Positions 62,299 to 64,000 of a stretch of DNA of 64,000 nt are shown here, in pieces. Below the pieces are notes generated by a model. That model had not been told where the DNA came from. It worked only from the letters and a program-made list of their open reading frames with translations, and ran no database searches. A program made the position numbers and the translations under genes. Position 1 is the stretch's first letter; each line of letters opens with the position of its first letter. The DNA comes from Asparagopsis taxiformis (lineage: Eukaryota; Rhodophyta; Florideophyceae; Bonnemaisoniales; Bonnemaisoniaceae): the NCBI GenBank assembly GCA_030407315.1, contig JALQPE010000662.1:1-64000 (forward strand), written 5' to 3'.

Positions 62299-64000
62299 GA
62301 TTGTTCTATTGGCTGTTATTAACAGCCTCTCATGGACTTGCAAATGCGGACGCCGAAGTGCAAGGATCGCAGTGATCAGTTCCTATTTGATATTGGATTC
62401 GTACAACTTGCATACATCCCCCAGCTCTTCTACTTCGCAACTGAGACTAGCCTGAGAATGGTTGCCATCAAGGTCGTAGATGATTTCTATTTGCCGGTGT
62501 TCGCCCTGACCTTTAGCTATTCGCTGAACAAGCAGAAAAGAGGTACGATCTGAGTGGTATTGTGTACAGTCCCCTATAAGAAAAGGAATATGTACCCCTG
62601 ATATGCTTTAGATGAACCAATGATGTACGTGATATCTCTACTGTACCCAAGAGATACTTCGCTGATGTCCGGGAGATGAGCGTATGGACATCTCCCGTCC
62701 ATCATTAGTGTATCGCTATGCGGCCATCAGCTGAAGAGCAAATGTTCCTTATTCGTACATCAGAGGAACACCATGCATGTCATAGGTTCATCATGCGGCC
62801 ATCTTTCGTACATATTTAAGGCTTACTGGGGTCTAGGATTATTCAAGTTCTTTGGACTTGATATACAAAACGACGAACATAATATTATAACATTATCCGG
62901 AGATGAAAAGCTAAATTCTTGGTCATCATGTTATTAACCGCCAGAGAAGGAAACAGCAGGATGACAACCTCAATGCAATAGAACTTACAGCCTTCCGATC
63001 TATGAATGGCTATATTGGTTGGCTCGGGGCAACTGCAAGTCTCCTTTTTTCCTTTGCCTACAGTTATCTCCAGAAAAAAGGTTCGAAACTTACCGTACAT
63101 AACCTCATATCCCAAAATAACATGCTCTGTGTCTTGAAAAAGTTTGGCAGTCTAATCAAGTACAAAACTCCTGCCACTGGCTCTAGAGTTGGGTTCTCAG
63201 TTGTTGTATTCACGGACACCAGTATCCCAGCCGAATCAGGACAACTTAGATTTGCTGCTAGACTGCTATTTGGTGCTCTTTCTGAAGGCAATACCATAAA
63301 CCTTATTCACTGGCCTTCTGCAAAATCTACACCCCCAATTCGCTCTACAGCTGCTGCAGAAACTTAGGTAGCTGGAATTGACGAAGGGAAGATAGTTGTC
63401 AAAGACTTTGAAAAACTACTGCACATGAATATCGATTTGATAATTTGCGTGGACTCAAAAGATTTATTCGATACCATCTCAACCTGTCATAGTGCTAATG
63501 ACAAAAGCATTAGAGGTGATATTTCAGTCATTCGGTACGAGTTTGAGACCCAGAATATCAGCAAAATGATTTGGATACCTGGCAAGTGCAATTTGAGTGA
63601 TCCACTCACTAAGTGGAATAGTACTCTTGCGTTACCACTAGAACTACTCTTGTTCTCTGCTGAGATTCCATCCTCCTTCCCTGAAGCCCAGACTCGCAGT
63701 TCACAAGCCTCACCAGGATAGTGTTTGCGAGCCACTGAAAAAGGGTGGATATGAAAGTAATGAACTGCTCTCCGTTTCATGTTTATCCGTGATTGGACCA
63801 GAACATGATTCTTTCTATCAGTTTCATCTTTTGTTCATTGCTTGTCCATATTGAGTGTCAGCAGAAACAGATTGACACGTAATATATGTTAGGTTGCAGA
63901 AATGCGATCTATGCGTTGTTACTGTGGCTGCCCAGGAAGCCACCCAAAATGTTAGATATAAATACGCAGCTTAGCTTAGTAAAAGCCGGTGGAACGATTG

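Larger units (their letters stand above)
54425..64000 (+). mobile_element. Copia-type retrotransposon (Copia-2), nested and decayed, right end cut by the window
   Basis: The 5' LTR starts near 54425 and shares at least 240 bp (AACTGCTCTCC, TATCCGTGATTGGACCAG, ATATATGTTAGGTTGCAGAAAT) with the 3' LTR starting near 63745, which runs off the window. Internal parts: gag (EAFNDFLEFLNTKRTGTESF, about 55120), a broken knuckle (RFRKCKQIVRWAIDH, first Cys and the His lost), a protease-like site (TLVDNAALCSGI), [4.87-kb insert 56058-60925], integrase HHCC (VHRHVCGH...CKSCKH) and core (YADHLFIDRACIFH), [solo LTR 61492-62298], a reverse-transcriptase piece (DMGF-type FDIGFVQLAYIPQLF, KVVDDF) and RNase H (VDSKDLFDTIST, IRYEFETQNISKMIWIPG). 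Several stops. The integrase C-terminus and much of the RT are missing. Confidence 0.85.

Overview
The window looks like a transposon-dense stretch of a eukaryotic nuclear genome. Long reading frames lack obvious introns, TATA boxes lie about 80-130 bp upstream of start codons, retroelements are nested in each other, and there is no sign of bacterial operons. The host is not certain. An intron-poor, repeat-rich lineage such as a multicellular red alga would fit (inference, low confidence).

Layout. 0-5.4 kb: a 43-bp tandem array (R-block) followed by the decayed end of a chromodomain Ty3/Gypsy pol. 5.4-6.4 kb: a strongly pyrimidine-rich segment with a possible zinc-ribbon relic on the minus strand. 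6.7-19.9 kb: the most unusual part. Ten copies of a hairpin-rich core repeat flank two large single-exon genes. One joins a ParB/Srx-like domain to a 2-oxoglutarate/Fe(II) dioxygenase. The other joins a beta-class amino DNA methyltransferase (DPPY) to a SET-domain protein methyltransferase. The second gene sits in a 6.77-kb unit with inverted ends (ACAGCTGTC) and a possible AATT target duplication. 20.1-25.5 kb: a coiled-coil protein gene convergent with a CACTA/Plavaka-like transposase. 26.1-27.2 kb: a tandem repeat that reads like a string of 12- and 18-nt microexons separated by about 90-105-nt introns. 27.5-31 kb: a second R-block and a GC-rich gag-like gene.

31.9-36 kb: a broken Copia element carrying a solo LTR with a perfect 5-bp target duplication. 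37-44 kb: three tandem copies of a three-pass membrane protein family, one intact, one frameshifted, and one with three in-frame stops whose 3' half is nearly identical to the intact copy. 45.0-50.45 kb: a young Ty3/Gypsy element with identical 332-bp LTRs. 52-53 kb: a secreted Cys-rich/Pro-Ser-Thr-rich protein gene. 54.4-64 kb: a second Copia element, split by a 4.9-kb insert with long inverted arms around a gag fragment and by another copy of the solo LTR.

Hypothesis for 6.7-25.5 kb: a large DNA transposon, or several nested ones, that carries its own chromatin- and DNA-modification genes. The methyltransferase-SET protein would write DNA and protein methyl marks. The ParB-dioxygenase would bind the palindromic repeats and oxidise a base or a protein. 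The domain calls rest on visible motifs. The joint function is inference.
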